Of a DNA stretch of 64,000 nt, positions 43,597 to 52,264 are shown piece after piece. The translations under genes were made by a program, and so were the position numbers. Origin of the DNA: CAYNJG01 sp965216885 (GTDB lineage: Bacteria; Planctomycetota; Planctomycetia; Pirellulales; Pirellulaceae); NCBI GenBank assembly GCA_965216885.1, contig OZ244209.1:5642001-5706000 (forward strand). The letters run 5' to 3'. The notes beneath the pieces were generated by a model, which made no database searches, was not told the origin of the DNA, and worked only from the letters and a program-made list of their open reading frames with translations. The first letter of the stretch is position 1. Every line of letters begins with the position of its first letter.

Positions 43597-45071
43597 CCGA
43601 GCACCTTCCCGTCCTACTGATCGTCATGCCACTGATGGCGGCACCACTGTTCGTCCTGATCAGGGACCGCAGGATCGTACTGGGTTGCGCCATCGCCGTA
43701 TGCTGGAAGACATTCATCGCGAGCTGCTTCCTGCTGAAGCAAACGATGGAAAACGGCATCGTGTCGTACTACATCGGCAACTGGCAACCGCCGTGGGGGA
43801 TCGAATATCGCATCGATACGCTGAGTGCTTTTGTCCTGCTGTTTGTGGCGTTCATTGGTGCCATCGTCATCACGTTTGCACATGCCAGTGTCGAACGCGA
43901 GATACCGCGGAACAAACAGTATCTCTTTTATGCGACGTATATGCTTTGCCTGACCGGTCTGCTGGGCATCGTCATCACGGGCGATCTGTTCAATCTGTTC
44001 GTGTTCCTCGAAATTTCCTCGCTGTCCTCCTATGCACTAATCAGCCTGGGGCGGTCACGTCGTTCGCTGATGGCTGCGTTCCAGTATCTCGTGATGGGCA
44101 CGATAGGTGCCACCTTCCTGCTGATCGGGATTGGTCTGGTCTTTCAGTTAACCGGTAGCCTGAACATGATCGATATCGGCGAGCGGCTGACGGCTTCACA
44201 CGGGTCTCGAACGATCCCCGTGGCGATTGCTTTTGTCGCCGTCGGCGTCAGTATCAAGATGGCTCTGTTCCCGCTGCACTATTGGCTACCGAACGCCTAC
44301 ACGTACGCTCCTTCCGTAGTGAGCGCCTTTATTGCAGCCACCGCAACGAAAGTCTCCGTTTACATCCTGCTACGGCTGACCTTCACGATCTTCAACCCCG
44401 GTTTTGCCTTCACGCAGATGCCACTCGACACCAACATCATGGTGCTGTCCCTCATAGGAATTCTCGTCGCCTCGTCCGTGGCTGTTTTTCAAACGAACGT
44501 AAAACGACTGCTGGCCTATTCGAGCATCGCGCAAGTTGGCTACATGCTGCTCGGCATCAGCTTTGCGTCGGAGACCGGACTGATCGGTGGAATTCTCCAC
44601 ATGTTCAATCACGCCCTGATCAAGGGCGGACTGTTTATGGCTGTGGCATGTTTGGCACTACGTGTGGGAACCGTCAATCTGTGCGACATCAGTGGTATCG
44701 GAAAACGCATGCCGTGGTCATGCTTTGCATTCGCCGTGGGTGGTCTTGCTCTGATAGGCGTCCCATTGACCGGCGGGTTCATCAGCAAGTGGTACCTTCT
44801 GGTGGCGGCATTTGATGCCGGCTACTGGCCCGTGGCAGTTCTCGTCCTGCTGAGCTCACTGCTCGCACTTGTCTACATCTGGCGCGTCGTCGAAACCATG
44901 TTCTTTGGAGAGCTCTCGGAAAGCAATGAACACCTTCGCGAGGCGCCCATTTCGATGCTGATTCCAACGTACGTCGTTGTTGGCCTGACGCTGATATTTG
45001 GAATCTGGAGCACATTCCCCGCCAGCGTCGCAAGGCAGGCGGCTCTCACTTTACTGGGGAGCCCCTCGTGA
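43593..45071 (+). CDS. mrpD: Mrp antiporter subunit D (NuoN/NuoM-like)
   Basis: 492 residues, the normal size for MrpD. About fourteen helices. The proton-pumping core shows the conserved glutamate in FLEISSLSSYALISLG, the lysine in ALFPLHYWLPNAYTYAPS, and the helix-7/8 region VSAFIAATATKVSVYILLRL, with RLLAYSSIAQVGYMLLG further on. It belongs to the Nqo12-14 antiporter family and exchanges cations for protons as part of the complex. The next gene begins in a GTGA overlap. Confidence 0.92.
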   Translation: MTEHLPVLLIVMPLMAAPLFVLIRDRRIVLGCAIAVCWKTFIASCFLLKQTMENGIVSYYIGNWQPPWGIEYRIDTLSAFVLLFVAFIGAIVITFAHASVEREIPRNKQYLFYATYMLCLTGLLGIVITGDLFNLFVFLEISSLSSYALISLGRSRRSLMAAFQYLVMGTIGATFLLIGIGLVFQLTGSLNMIDIGERLTASHGSRTIPVAIAFVAVGVSIKMALFPLHYWLPNAYTYAPSVVSAFIAATATKVSVYILLRLTFTIFNPGFAFTQMPLDTNIMVLSLIGILVASSVAVFQTNVKRLLAYSSIAQVGYMLLGISFASETGLIGGILHMFNHALIKGGLFMAVACLALRVGTVNLCDISGIGKRMPWSCFAFAVGGLALIGVPLTGGFISKWYLLVAAFDAGYWPVAVLVLLSSLLALVYIWRVVETMFFGELSESNEHLREAPISMLIPTYVVVGLTLIFGIWSTFPASVARQAALTLLGSPS

Positions 45072-46561
45072 GTCCGGAAAATCAGATCGCGACCGTCCTG
45101 CTGCTGCCCTTGTTCGCATTTGCGTGGACGTGGCTCTTCCGTAGCCGACCAAACCTGCGGGAAGCCGGCAGTATCGGAGTCGGCATCATCCTGTTTCTGA
45201 TGACCTGCCGAATTGCCAGCCTTGTCTACGGCGGCGCGAGACCGGAACTAACGCTGATGTCGCCCATTCCCGGCGACGTGGGCGAGGCATTTCGGATCTC
45301 CTTCCGCGTCGAACCCCTTGGAGCGATGTTCGCGCAGGTTGCATCCGGTCTATGGGTAGCCACGACCTGTTACGCAATCGGCTACATGCGTGGCCACAAA
45401 GAAGATCATCAAACACGGTTCTTCAGCTGCTTTGCCCTGGCGATTTTCGCCGCGATGGGAGCGGCCATGGCAGCCAATCTGTTTACGTTGTTTGTGTTCT
45501 ACGAGGTCATGACGCTCTCGACCTATCCGCTCGTTACCCATCACGGCACGGAGGCTGCAAAACGCGGCGGTCGGCTTTACCTTGGTATACTTCTCACCAC
45601 CTCGATTGCATTCCTGATGTTGGCAATCGTGTGGACGTGGTCCATCACCGGCACGCTGGAATTTCGTGAGGGTGGCATTCTTGCGGACAGCTGGAAAAGC
45701 GAATCCGTCACAACAACTCAACTTGGAATCTTGCTAGCGCTGTTTGCATTTGGTACCGGCAAGGCCGCCCTGATGCCGTTCCATCGCTGGCTCCCCGCAG
45801 CCATGGTCGCCCCGACTCCCGTTAGCGCATTGTTGCACGCGGTGGCCGTCGTCAAAGTGGGCGTCTTCACCGTGATGAAAGTGTGCGTCTACATCTTTGG
45901 TACGGATTTGCTGCAGGAGTCCGGCGTCAGTGTGTGGCTCATGTACGCAGCGAGCTTTACGATTCTGTGCGCGTCGCTGGTTGCAATGACGAAGGACAAC
46001 CTGAAGGCTCGCCTCGCCTATTCCACGATCAGCCAACTGTCGTACATCGTGTTTGGCGCATCGCTCGCCAATCAGTGGGGAGTCCTTGGCGGCAGCCTGC
46101 ACATCGCGATGCATGCGGTCGGCAAGATCACGCTCTTCTTCTGTGCCGGAGCGATATACGTCGCAGCTCACAAAACTGACATCAGCGACATGAAGGGACT
46201 GGGGCGCAGGATGCCATTCACCATGTTCGCGTTCCTGCTCGGTTCCCTCAGCATCATTGGACTGCCGCCATTCGGAGGCTCATGGAGCAAGTGGCTTCTG
46301 GCGCTGGGTGCCGTCAGCTCAGACCATCCATGGCTGGTCGGTGTCCTGCTGCTCAGTTCGTTACTCAACGTCGCTTATCTGCTGCCGATTTCCATCCAGG
46401 CTTTTTATGCCGCTCCGGACAAAGAGCGAACGGGGATCCACGAAGCGCCGGTGATGTGCGTCTTGCCTTTGTGCGTAACGGCGATCGGCGGACTCTTGCT
46501 GTTCTTCTTTGCGGACCAGATTTTCACCGTTCTTGCACCGATTGCGAGTCAGCCATCATGA
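45068..46561 (+). CDS. Second antiporter-like subunit of the Mrp operon (NuoL/M/N family)
   Basis: 497 residues from a GTG overlapping the mrpD stop. The same core is present: FVFYEVMTLSTYPLVTHHG, KAALMPFHRWLPAAMVAPTPVSALLHAVAVVKVGVF in steps, and ARLAYSTISQLSYIVFG. The HAVAVVKVG segment with its lysine is typical of NuoL/NuoM proteins. It contributes another candidate proton path. It ends in an ATGA overlap with the small gene that follows. Confidence 0.88.
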   Translation: MSPENQIATVLLLPLFAFAWTWLFRSRPNLREAGSIGVGIILFLMTCRIASLVYGGARPELTLMSPIPGDVGEAFRISFRVEPLGAMFAQVASGLWVATTCYAIGYMRGHKEDHQTRFFSCFALAIFAAMGAAMAANLFTLFVFYEVMTLSTYPLVTHHGTEAAKRGGRLYLGILLTTSIAFLMLAIVWTWSITGTLEFREGGILADSWKSESVTTTQLGILLALFAFGTGKAALMPFHRWLPAAMVAPTPVSALLHAVAVVKVGVFTVMKVCVYIFGTDLLQESGVSVWLMYAASFTILCASLVAMTKDNLKARLAYSTISQLSYIVFGASLANQWGVLGGSLHIAMHAVGKITLFFCAGAIYVAAHKTDISDMKGLGRRMPFTMFAFLLGSLSIIGLPPFGGSWSKWLLALGAVSSDHPWLVGVLLLSSLLNVAYLLPISIQAFYAAPDKERTGIHEAPVMCVLPLCVTAIGGLLLFFFADQIFTVLAPIASQPS

Positions 46562-46797
46562 AGATCCGGATCCCGCAGCGAAAAGAAGATTGGGCGCAAT
46601 GGCTGCCCGTTATCGGTGGCGTCTGCATTCTGTTTACCCTGATGGATCTGTTGTACGAGAAACATCCGCACGTCGTGTTTGAAGCGTGGTTTAACTTCTA
46701 CGGTTTCTTCGCGATCATCGCGGCGGGAATATGTCTCGCCCTGCCGAACGTCTTGCGTTCCTTCCTGAAACGGGAGGAGGATTACTACGATGGCTAA
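46558..46797 (+). CDS. Small two-helix membrane protein in the Mrp operon
   Basis: 79 residues from the ATG at 46558, which overlaps the previous stop. A charged start (KIRIPQRKEDW) is followed by helices at about 15-32 (WLPVIGGVCILFTLMDLLY) and 44-65 (FYGFFAIIAAGICLALPNVL), and an acidic end (KREEDYYDG). The coding end overlaps the next gene by eight bases. The position and coupling make it a probable accessory subunit. I do not recognise the family. Confidence 0.8.
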   Translation: MKIRIPQRKEDWAQWLPVIGGVCILFTLMDLLYEKHPHVVFEAWFNFYGFFAIIAAGICLALPNVLRSFLKREEDYYDG

Positions 46798-48490
46798 TCT
46801 TCCGCCCGGATCGCTGATCGTGCTCGGCGCACTACTGGTGCCCTTGATGCGAGGTCGATTGCGACAGCTTTGGACCGTTGGCATTCCCGTCGCCAGCCTG
46901 CTTCATCTGCTGCTGGCCTTCGAAGACGGCTCGACATTGTCGATGCGATTCTTCGACCAGCCGCTAACGCCCATTCGTGTTGATCGGCTCAGCCTCGTCT
47001 GGGGCTACGTGTTTCATGTAGCCGCGATACTTGCAGCCATATTTGCCCTTCGCGTACGGGACCGAACCGAACACTTCGTCGCGATGCTGTATGTCGGAGC
47101 TTCCATTGGGGCAGTCTTTGCCGGCGACCTGATGACACTATTCGTTTATTGGGAAATGACCGCCGTTTCGTCGGTATTCCTGATCTGGGCGGCGAACACA
47201 AAGTCCTCATTTGGTGCGGGGATGCGATATGTGTTGATGCACGTTGGCTCTGGCGTGCTTGTGCTGGGCGGAGCCCTTCTATTGTTTGAGGAAACAGGGA
47301 CGCTGACTTTCGGTGGCGTCGGCGAGATGGGCATGTTTCACGAACTCGCCAGTGCCGGCTCGTGGCTCTTGCTGCTTGGCTTTGGCATTAAGGCGGGTTT
47401 CCCATTGCTACATGCGTGGTTGCCGGATGCCTATCCCGAATCAACACCGACCGGCACGGTCTACCTGAGTGCATTCACGACCAAGATGGCCATTTACGCG
47501 TTAGCCCGAGGCTTCGCGCATTGCGAACTGCTGATCACGATCGGCGCCGTAATGGCCATCTTCCCGCTGATTCATGCCGTCCTCGCCAGCGACATGCGCC
47601 GCACGCTCGCACACGTCCTGAACAACCAACTGGGTTTCATGGTTGTGGGAATCGGTGTCGGAACGGAAATGGCGATCAACGGTGTCGCGGCGCAGGCATT
47701 CGCGCACGTGCTCTACAAAGGGCTGCTGTTTATGACGATGGGTGCCGTCCTGCAACAGGTCGGATCGACCCTACAAAGTCGCCTGGGCGGACTCGCCAAT
47801 CGCATGCCATGGACTTGCGGATTCTGTCTCGTGGGCGCGCTATCCGTTGTTCCGCTCAACTGCGGATTCGTCACGAAAGCACTTGTACTCGGTGCCGTGG
47901 CCGAAGAACATCACGACTGGATCTGGTTGGTGCTGATGTTTGGGGCAGTCGGGGCGTTCGTCACTGCCGGATTAAAAGTGCCGTGGTTTACATTCTTCGA
48001 TACACCAAAGCAGGATCAATCGCGAATCGAAGTAACTCCAATCAATATGCGGATCGCGATGGGAATCGCCGCGACTTTGTGCGTCGGAATTGGCGTCTTC
48101 CCTGCCCTGCTCTATGGAATCCTTCCATTCGAGTGCGACTACCACCCGTACACCGTATCGCACGTCGTCCAGCAACTACAGCTACTATCCTTCGCGACTC
48201 TGGGCGTCGTCGCTGCTCTACACCTTGGCTGGTATCCACAGCCAGCAACCATGTTACTGGATGTGGATTGGTTCTACCGCAAACCGCTATCCCTGCTGCC
48301 CGAACCCAAGGCACAGGCGATACCTGGTTCACAACCAAAATCGTGGTTGGAATCATCCATGTCGGCGTGTGGGGGCTGGCTCACACAACTGTGTAGCGAA
48401 TCGGGATTTCTTGGGCGCAGCGTTTCCACAAACGCGATGGCCATTTCGGCCATCATCCTGTTGGCGGTCTACCTTTTGACCTACTACTAG
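46790..48490 (+). CDS. Third antiporter-like subunit of the Mrp operon (NuoL/M/N family)
   Basis: 566 residues from the ATG at 46790. Conserved positions: FVYWEMTAVSSVFLIWA with the helix-5 glutamate, GIKAGFPLLHAWLPDAYPESTPTGTV in steps with the lysine, and HVLYKGLLFMTMGAVL. A C-terminal extension at about 490-566 ends in an extra helix (AMAISAIILLAVYLLTYY). It is less like MrpD than the first two, and closest by eye to archaeal-type MrpD/MbhH relatives. It is the last gene of the operon, 28 bases from a convergent gene. Confidence 0.86.
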   Translation: MANLPPGSLIVLGALLVPLMRGRLRQLWTVGIPVASLLHLLLAFEDGSTLSMRFFDQPLTPIRVDRLSLVWGYVFHVAAILAAIFALRVRDRTEHFVAMLYVGASIGAVFAGDLMTLFVYWEMTAVSSVFLIWAANTKSSFGAGMRYVLMHVGSGVLVLGGALLLFEETGTLTFGGVGEMGMFHELASAGSWLLLLGFGIKAGFPLLHAWLPDAYPESTPTGTVYLSAFTTKMAIYALARGFAHCELLITIGAVMAIFPLIHAVLASDMRRTLAHVLNNQLGFMVVGIGVGTEMAINGVAAQAFAHVLYKGLLFMTMGAVLQQVGSTLQSRLGGLANRMPWTCGFCLVGALSVVPLNCGFVTKALVLGAVAEEHHDWIWLVLMFGAVGAFVTAGLKVPWFTFFDTPKQDQSRIEVTPINMRIAMGIAATLCVGIGVFPALLYGILPFECDYHPYTVSHVVQQLQLLSFATLGVVAALHLGWYPQPATMLLDVDWFYRKPLSLLPEPKAQAIPGSQPKSWLESSMSACGGWLTQLCSESGFLGRSVSTNAMAISAIILLAVYLLTYY

Positions 48491-48518
48491 GTCGACGTGT
48501 TTGCCGCGACGAACGAAC

Positions 48519-49955
48519 CTAGGCGGCCCGAGATTGCGTGGAAGTCGGCCTAACCGCTTCGTGAAGAGCCGACTTCAAATCTGCCGACAGCGAATCCATA
48601 CCCACCACGTCATTCTGAATCGCAAGCAGAATCTGTCGCGTTTGGTCCTGACGGCTCATGTCAAAGTCCAGCAGAATCCACTTTTCTCCGGCAACCTCGC
48701 AACGACCGCCTCCGCAACCGTCCAGCCAGTCGTGGGTCACGTTGTACCCCAACTCCGAGGCGACACCCGTAGCTTCCGTTAGCAAGTCTTTCATTGGCAT
48801 GACCGAACTCCATTGGGAAATGCGCGATTGAATACGCCGAAAATGCAGATAGAACTTCGCCGTCTTTTCCTGACCAGGTTCGACGGACCGCACTTGGGTT
48901 ATCGAAGCCAAAGCGTGCGATCGTCCAGCAAATAGGCTGTTAATTACCGCCCAGACGCCCACCAGAGCAATGGCATATGTGCCAACTCCGACGAATGCAA
49001 TCGATGTTGAGCTCCCTGTCGAAATCGAATTCCAGACCGAGAGCGCCAGCATCCCGGCAACGACAAAGCATGCATTCGCTGCCAGCGTGACCTGGAGGTG
49101 TGAACCACCAAGCTGTGTCGCCAGTTGATAGGCGTGCGATCGGTGCGGCTTGTACCAGGTTTCCCCTGCATGGATTCGACGGAAGAGTGTCAGCGTCGCA
49201 TCCGCCAGGAACACCAACATCACCGTGACTCCGGCAGCTACTGGAATCGTGCCCTGCTTATGTCCGACAATCGTGACAGCACCAAACAGAAAACCAAGAA
49301 AACCACTTCCGCAGTCCCCCATGAAAATCTTCGCGGGCGGCCAGTTCCACAATAGAAACCCTGCCGATGCCCCGGCGGTTGCCGTCATCAGATGGATTAT
49401 CAAACCATCACCCGCCAGCCAACCCATTGCGCCAAAAGTAACCGCAGCGACGAGTGCCTGACTCCCGGCGAAGCCATCAATGCCATCCATGAAGTTGAAC
49501 AGATTCGTACACCAGACGAGATACAGAACAGCGATCGGTAGCATCACCACCGTCACGTCCACACCGGCCAGCGAGTAGTCACCAGCACCACCCTGGCACG
49601 CCAGCAGCCAACCGGCCGCCACAACATGCACAACCAGCCGCAGCTTTGCACTCAGCCCAAATCGATCGTCGAGCAACCCAATCGCTGCGATCAACAGACC
49701 GCCGCCCAGAATTCCGATCGCCGCACGACGTTGCTCTGGAATCGCAATGGCAAGAATGATCAGCGCAAGATTAATGCAAATTGCAATCGCGATACCGCCG
49801 CCACGGGGCGTCGGAATCGAATGCGAACTGCGTTCATTCGGGACGTCGACCATACTGCTGTGCAGGGCATAACGGCGTATGACTTCCGTGCCGATTGCAC
49901 TTACGATCAGTGCCAGAAATGCCACACCAATCAACGATAACATGTAAGCATCCAT
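48519..49955 (-). CDS. WecA/MraY-type undecaprenyl-phosphate sugar-1-phosphate transferase with extra C-terminal domain
   Basis: 478 residues from the ATG at 49955, seven bases after the epimerase stop. About ten helices with the family motifs RSSHSIPTPRGGG, GLLDDRFGLSAKLRL, NLFNFMDGIDGFAG and FMGDCGSGFLGF. It would load the first sugar phosphate on undecaprenyl phosphate to begin a surface polysaccharide. After residue 385 comes a soluble domain not found in WecA: LGYNVTHDWLDGCGGGRCEV, then KWILLDFDMSRQDQ, resembling small stand-alone proteins of unknown function. No frameshift is needed, so this is a true fusion in the sequence given. Confidence 0.88.
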   Translation of the reverse strand: MDAYMLSLIGVAFLALIVSAIGTEVIRRYALHSSMVDVPNERSSHSIPTPRGGGIAIAICINLALIILAIAIPEQRRAAIGILGGGLLIAAIGLLDDRFGLSAKLRLVVHVVAAGWLLACQGGAGDYSLAGVDVTVVMLPIAVLYLVWCTNLFNFMDGIDGFAGSQALVAAVTFGAMGWLAGDGLIIHLMTATAGASAGFLLWNWPPAKIFMGDCGSGFLGFLFGAVTIVGHKQGTIPVAAGVTVMLVFLADATLTLFRRIHAGETWYKPHRSHAYQLATQLGGSHLQVTLAANACFVVAGMLALSVWNSISTGSSTSIAFVGVGTYAIALVGVWAVINSLFAGRSHALASITQVRSVEPGQEKTAKFYLHFRRIQSRISQWSSVMPMKDLLTEATGVASELGYNVTHDWLDGCGGGRCEVAGEKWILLDFDMSRQDQTRQILLAIQNDVVGMDSLSADLKSALHEAVRPTSTQSRAA

Positions 49956-49962
49956 TCTTGTT

Positions 49963-50952
49963 CTAGGCCGCTCGCCGACGCGACGGTGCCGCTTGTTCAG
50001 GCTGCAGATCCCACGGGCTGGTTGCAAATGCGGAGGCAACACGCTGCACGCCCTCGGGTGTTTCCACAACGGGAACCCATCCGCAGAGCTCCCTGATCCT
50101 GTCAATCGATACCGTCAGTGATCCCGTAATCCGCTTCAGCTCTTCCGATCTCCCCGCGATCCGTCCAAGTTGCGTGGCCAGGCGTCCCGGCATCGGAATG
50201 AGAAACGCTTTTTTCTGGAAGCCCAAGGCCATATTGCGAACCAGATCGGCCGTAGAAATCGGCTGTGGGTCGGCAACGTGAAAGACTCCGTTTGCCGAGT
50301 TCGACAGGCAGCAGATCGTGGCGTCCACGAGGTTCTCGACATGAACCATGCTGCGATGATTCTGAACCGACGGCAGAGGAATTCCTCGACGCACAAGCTT
50401 CAACAGCCGCAGGAAATTCCCCTTCACTCCCGGACCATACACGAGCGGTGGGCGCAGTATGGCGTAGGATCGATCAACCAACACATCTGCTACGCACTGC
50501 TCTGCCTCCAACTTCGAGATACCGTAGCTATCCTCCGGCGCGCACGGCGTGGACTCGTGGTACTCCGACTCCGCGCCGTTACCAACGGCCTTTATCGAAC
50601 TCATGAAGACGAATCGACGCACTTCCATCGTTCGTGCGGCGTCGGCGAGTCGCCCGGTGACGTCCACGTTGAGACTTCGGTACGACTCTATCGCGGCATC
50701 GCCAAATTCATCAACGACGTGAGTGCGAGCGATGAGATGCACGACTCCATCAACTCCACGCAATAAATCGTGCCATGCGGAAAAGTCGCTCAGGTCCCCG
50801 GTCCTGTACACTTCGCACCGGTCATGCAATGGAAGTTGCGTTGTGGAACTTCGCACGGCAGCACGCACGCGATAGCCGCGACTCAGTAGCTCCTGACACA
50901 GGTGTTGGCCCACGAAACCGTTGGCACCAGTTACGAGAACGGTCTGACGCAT
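49963..50952 (-). CDS. NAD-dependent sugar epimerase/dehydratase
   Basis: 329 residues from the ATG at 50952; a GTG sits one codon earlier. The extended SDR fold shows VLVTGANGFVGQHLCQELL at the start, the catalytic SSIKAVG and YGISKLEAEQ (YxxxK), and LRPPLVYGPGVKGNFLRL. It is most like UDP-sugar 4-epimerase or WbpV-type proteins that work with WecA-like transferases, but the exact substrate cannot be stated. The ATG overlaps the stop of the glycosyltransferase upstream. Confidence 0.9.
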   Translation of the reverse strand: MRQTVLVTGANGFVGQHLCQELLSRGYRVRAAVRSSTTQLPLHDRCEVYRTGDLSDFSAWHDLLRGVDGVVHLIARTHVVDEFGDAAIESYRSLNVDVTGRLADAARTMEVRRFVFMSSIKAVGNGAESEYHESTPCAPEDSYGISKLEAEQCVADVLVDRSYAILRPPLVYGPGVKGNFLRLLKLVRRGIPLPSVQNHRSMVHVENLVDATICCLSNSANGVFHVADPQPISTADLVRNMALGFQKKAFLIPMPGRLATQLGRIAGRSEELKRITGSLTVSIDRIRELCGWVPVVETPEGVQRVASAFATSPWDLQPEQAAPSRRRAA

Positions 50953-52142
50953 CACGCTGCCCGCCTTGCTGGTAACAATGAGTCGTCGCCCGCAGGAATA
51001 TTTCCAAGCAGCTTTTCATAGAGCTCGAAGGTGGCATCATTTACGATCTGGCACGACATTCGATTCAGGACGCGCTGTCGCCCCGCTTGCCCCATTTGAA
51101 TTCGCAGGTCCCGGTCGTCGAGCAACCTGCCAATCGACTTCGCCAGAGCGTTGGCATCTCGCGTGGGGACCAACAGGCCCGTCACTTCATGCTCCACAAC
51201 GTCGCGACACCCCGGAATGTCGGTCGTCACCACCGGCCGACCGCTGGATGTAGCCTCGACCAACGAAAGAGGAAACCCCTCGTGGTACGAAGGCAGGCAG
51301 GCAATGTGCGAGTTCGCCAGTTGATCCGGTATATCGTCGCGCCGCCCCTTCCATTCGATCACCCCCTCGGCATTCCACGCATGAAGCTGATGTTCCGGGA
51401 TACTCGCGGGATTCGCTGGATCGGGTTCACCAACCAGCAGGAAGCGACTCTCGGGATGCGTCCGCCTGACGATACGTGCCGCCTCAACCAGTTCCCCAAT
51501 GCCTTTGTCCCACAACATCCGGCCGTGTGTCAGGACGACCGGAGGTCCGGCCGGTTCATCTCGGTAGAAGAACCGGGAAGTGTCGACACCGGCACCGTGT
51601 ACCAGCGATACCTGCCCCGGATGGGCCATTTTCGACTGAACTAGGACAGCTCGGTGATGCGAATTTTGCACAAGAAAACCGACGCGTGGCTGGCCGGACA
51701 GGGCCAAACGAAACCAGGTCTGCACGATCGCACGCGCAACACGTTTCACCATTCCACCAGGAGTAAACAACCACCCGAGTCCCGCAATCGCACAGACGGT
51801 TGCCGGCACTCTGGAGATCCGCGACGCCATGCTGCCATACAGAATCGGCTTCATGCCAACGAGGTGAACGACGTCCGGCTGGATCGTGCGAAACAGTTGC
51901 ACCAGCCGCTGGACCGAGCGGGCTTCGCCAATGGGATTTCGACCGCGTCTTTGCATACCGGACGAATGTACTCCAATGCCGATCGCTTCGATTCTGTCTC
52001 GGTGCTGCTGGAAGTTTGTCACGATGTCGACCGAACATCCACGACGTACGAGATCTTCCGCAAGACGGCGGCGATGCGACCAGAAATACCAGTCTTCCGT
52101 GATGACAAAACAGATTCGTGGCGCACGCATTGGTGATTCCAT
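50952..52142 (-). CDS. GT4-family glycosyltransferase
   Basis: 396 residues, a GT-B fold. The N-terminal half begins CFVITEDWYFWSHRRRLAEDL and includes DVVHLVGMKPILYG. The C-terminal half has VLTHGRMLWDKGIGELVEAA and the nucleotide-sugar site PSYHEGFPLSLVEATSSGRP with its EX7E pattern. It probably adds a sugar to the lipid-linked chain started by the downstream transferase. It is the first gene of a three-gene operon; the start is the ATG at 52142. Confidence 0.92.
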   Translation of the reverse strand: MESPMRAPRICFVITEDWYFWSHRRRLAEDLVRRGCSVDIVTNFQQHRDRIEAIGIGVHSSGMQRRGRNPIGEARSVQRLVQLFRTIQPDVVHLVGMKPILYGSMASRISRVPATVCAIAGLGWLFTPGGMVKRVARAIVQTWFRLALSGQPRVGFLVQNSHHRAVLVQSKMAHPGQVSLVHGAGVDTSRFFYRDEPAGPPVVLTHGRMLWDKGIGELVEAARIVRRTHPESRFLLVGEPDPANPASIPEHQLHAWNAEGVIEWKGRRDDIPDQLANSHIACLPSYHEGFPLSLVEATSSGRPVVTTDIPGCRDVVEHEVTGLLVPTRDANALAKSIGRLLDDRDLRIQMGQAGRQRVLNRMSCQIVNDATFELYEKLLGNIPAGDDSLLPARRAA

Positions 52143-52264
52143 GAATGGAAAAAACGTGCGGGATGTTAGAACCCCAATGTGCCGACGTGAAGGTCAGTTC
52201 GGTCGACAACACCGTGGCGGAGACATCGCAGTACTCGTCAACTTTGGCTGCCCCAAAACGGGCT
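52143..52264. other. Gap between minus-strand genes
   Basis: The 122 bases between the unrecognised membrane protein and the glycosyltransferase operon should contain the operon promoter. No recognisable promoter pair or terminator was found. Confidence 0.4.

Noticed and set aside
40868..48490. Complex I (nuo) or membrane hydrogenase operon
   Set aside because: NuoK-, NuoL- and NuoN-like subunits are present, but there are no NuoB, C, D or I homologues and no hydrogenase subunits. Subunits E, F, G and B are specific to Mrp antiporters.
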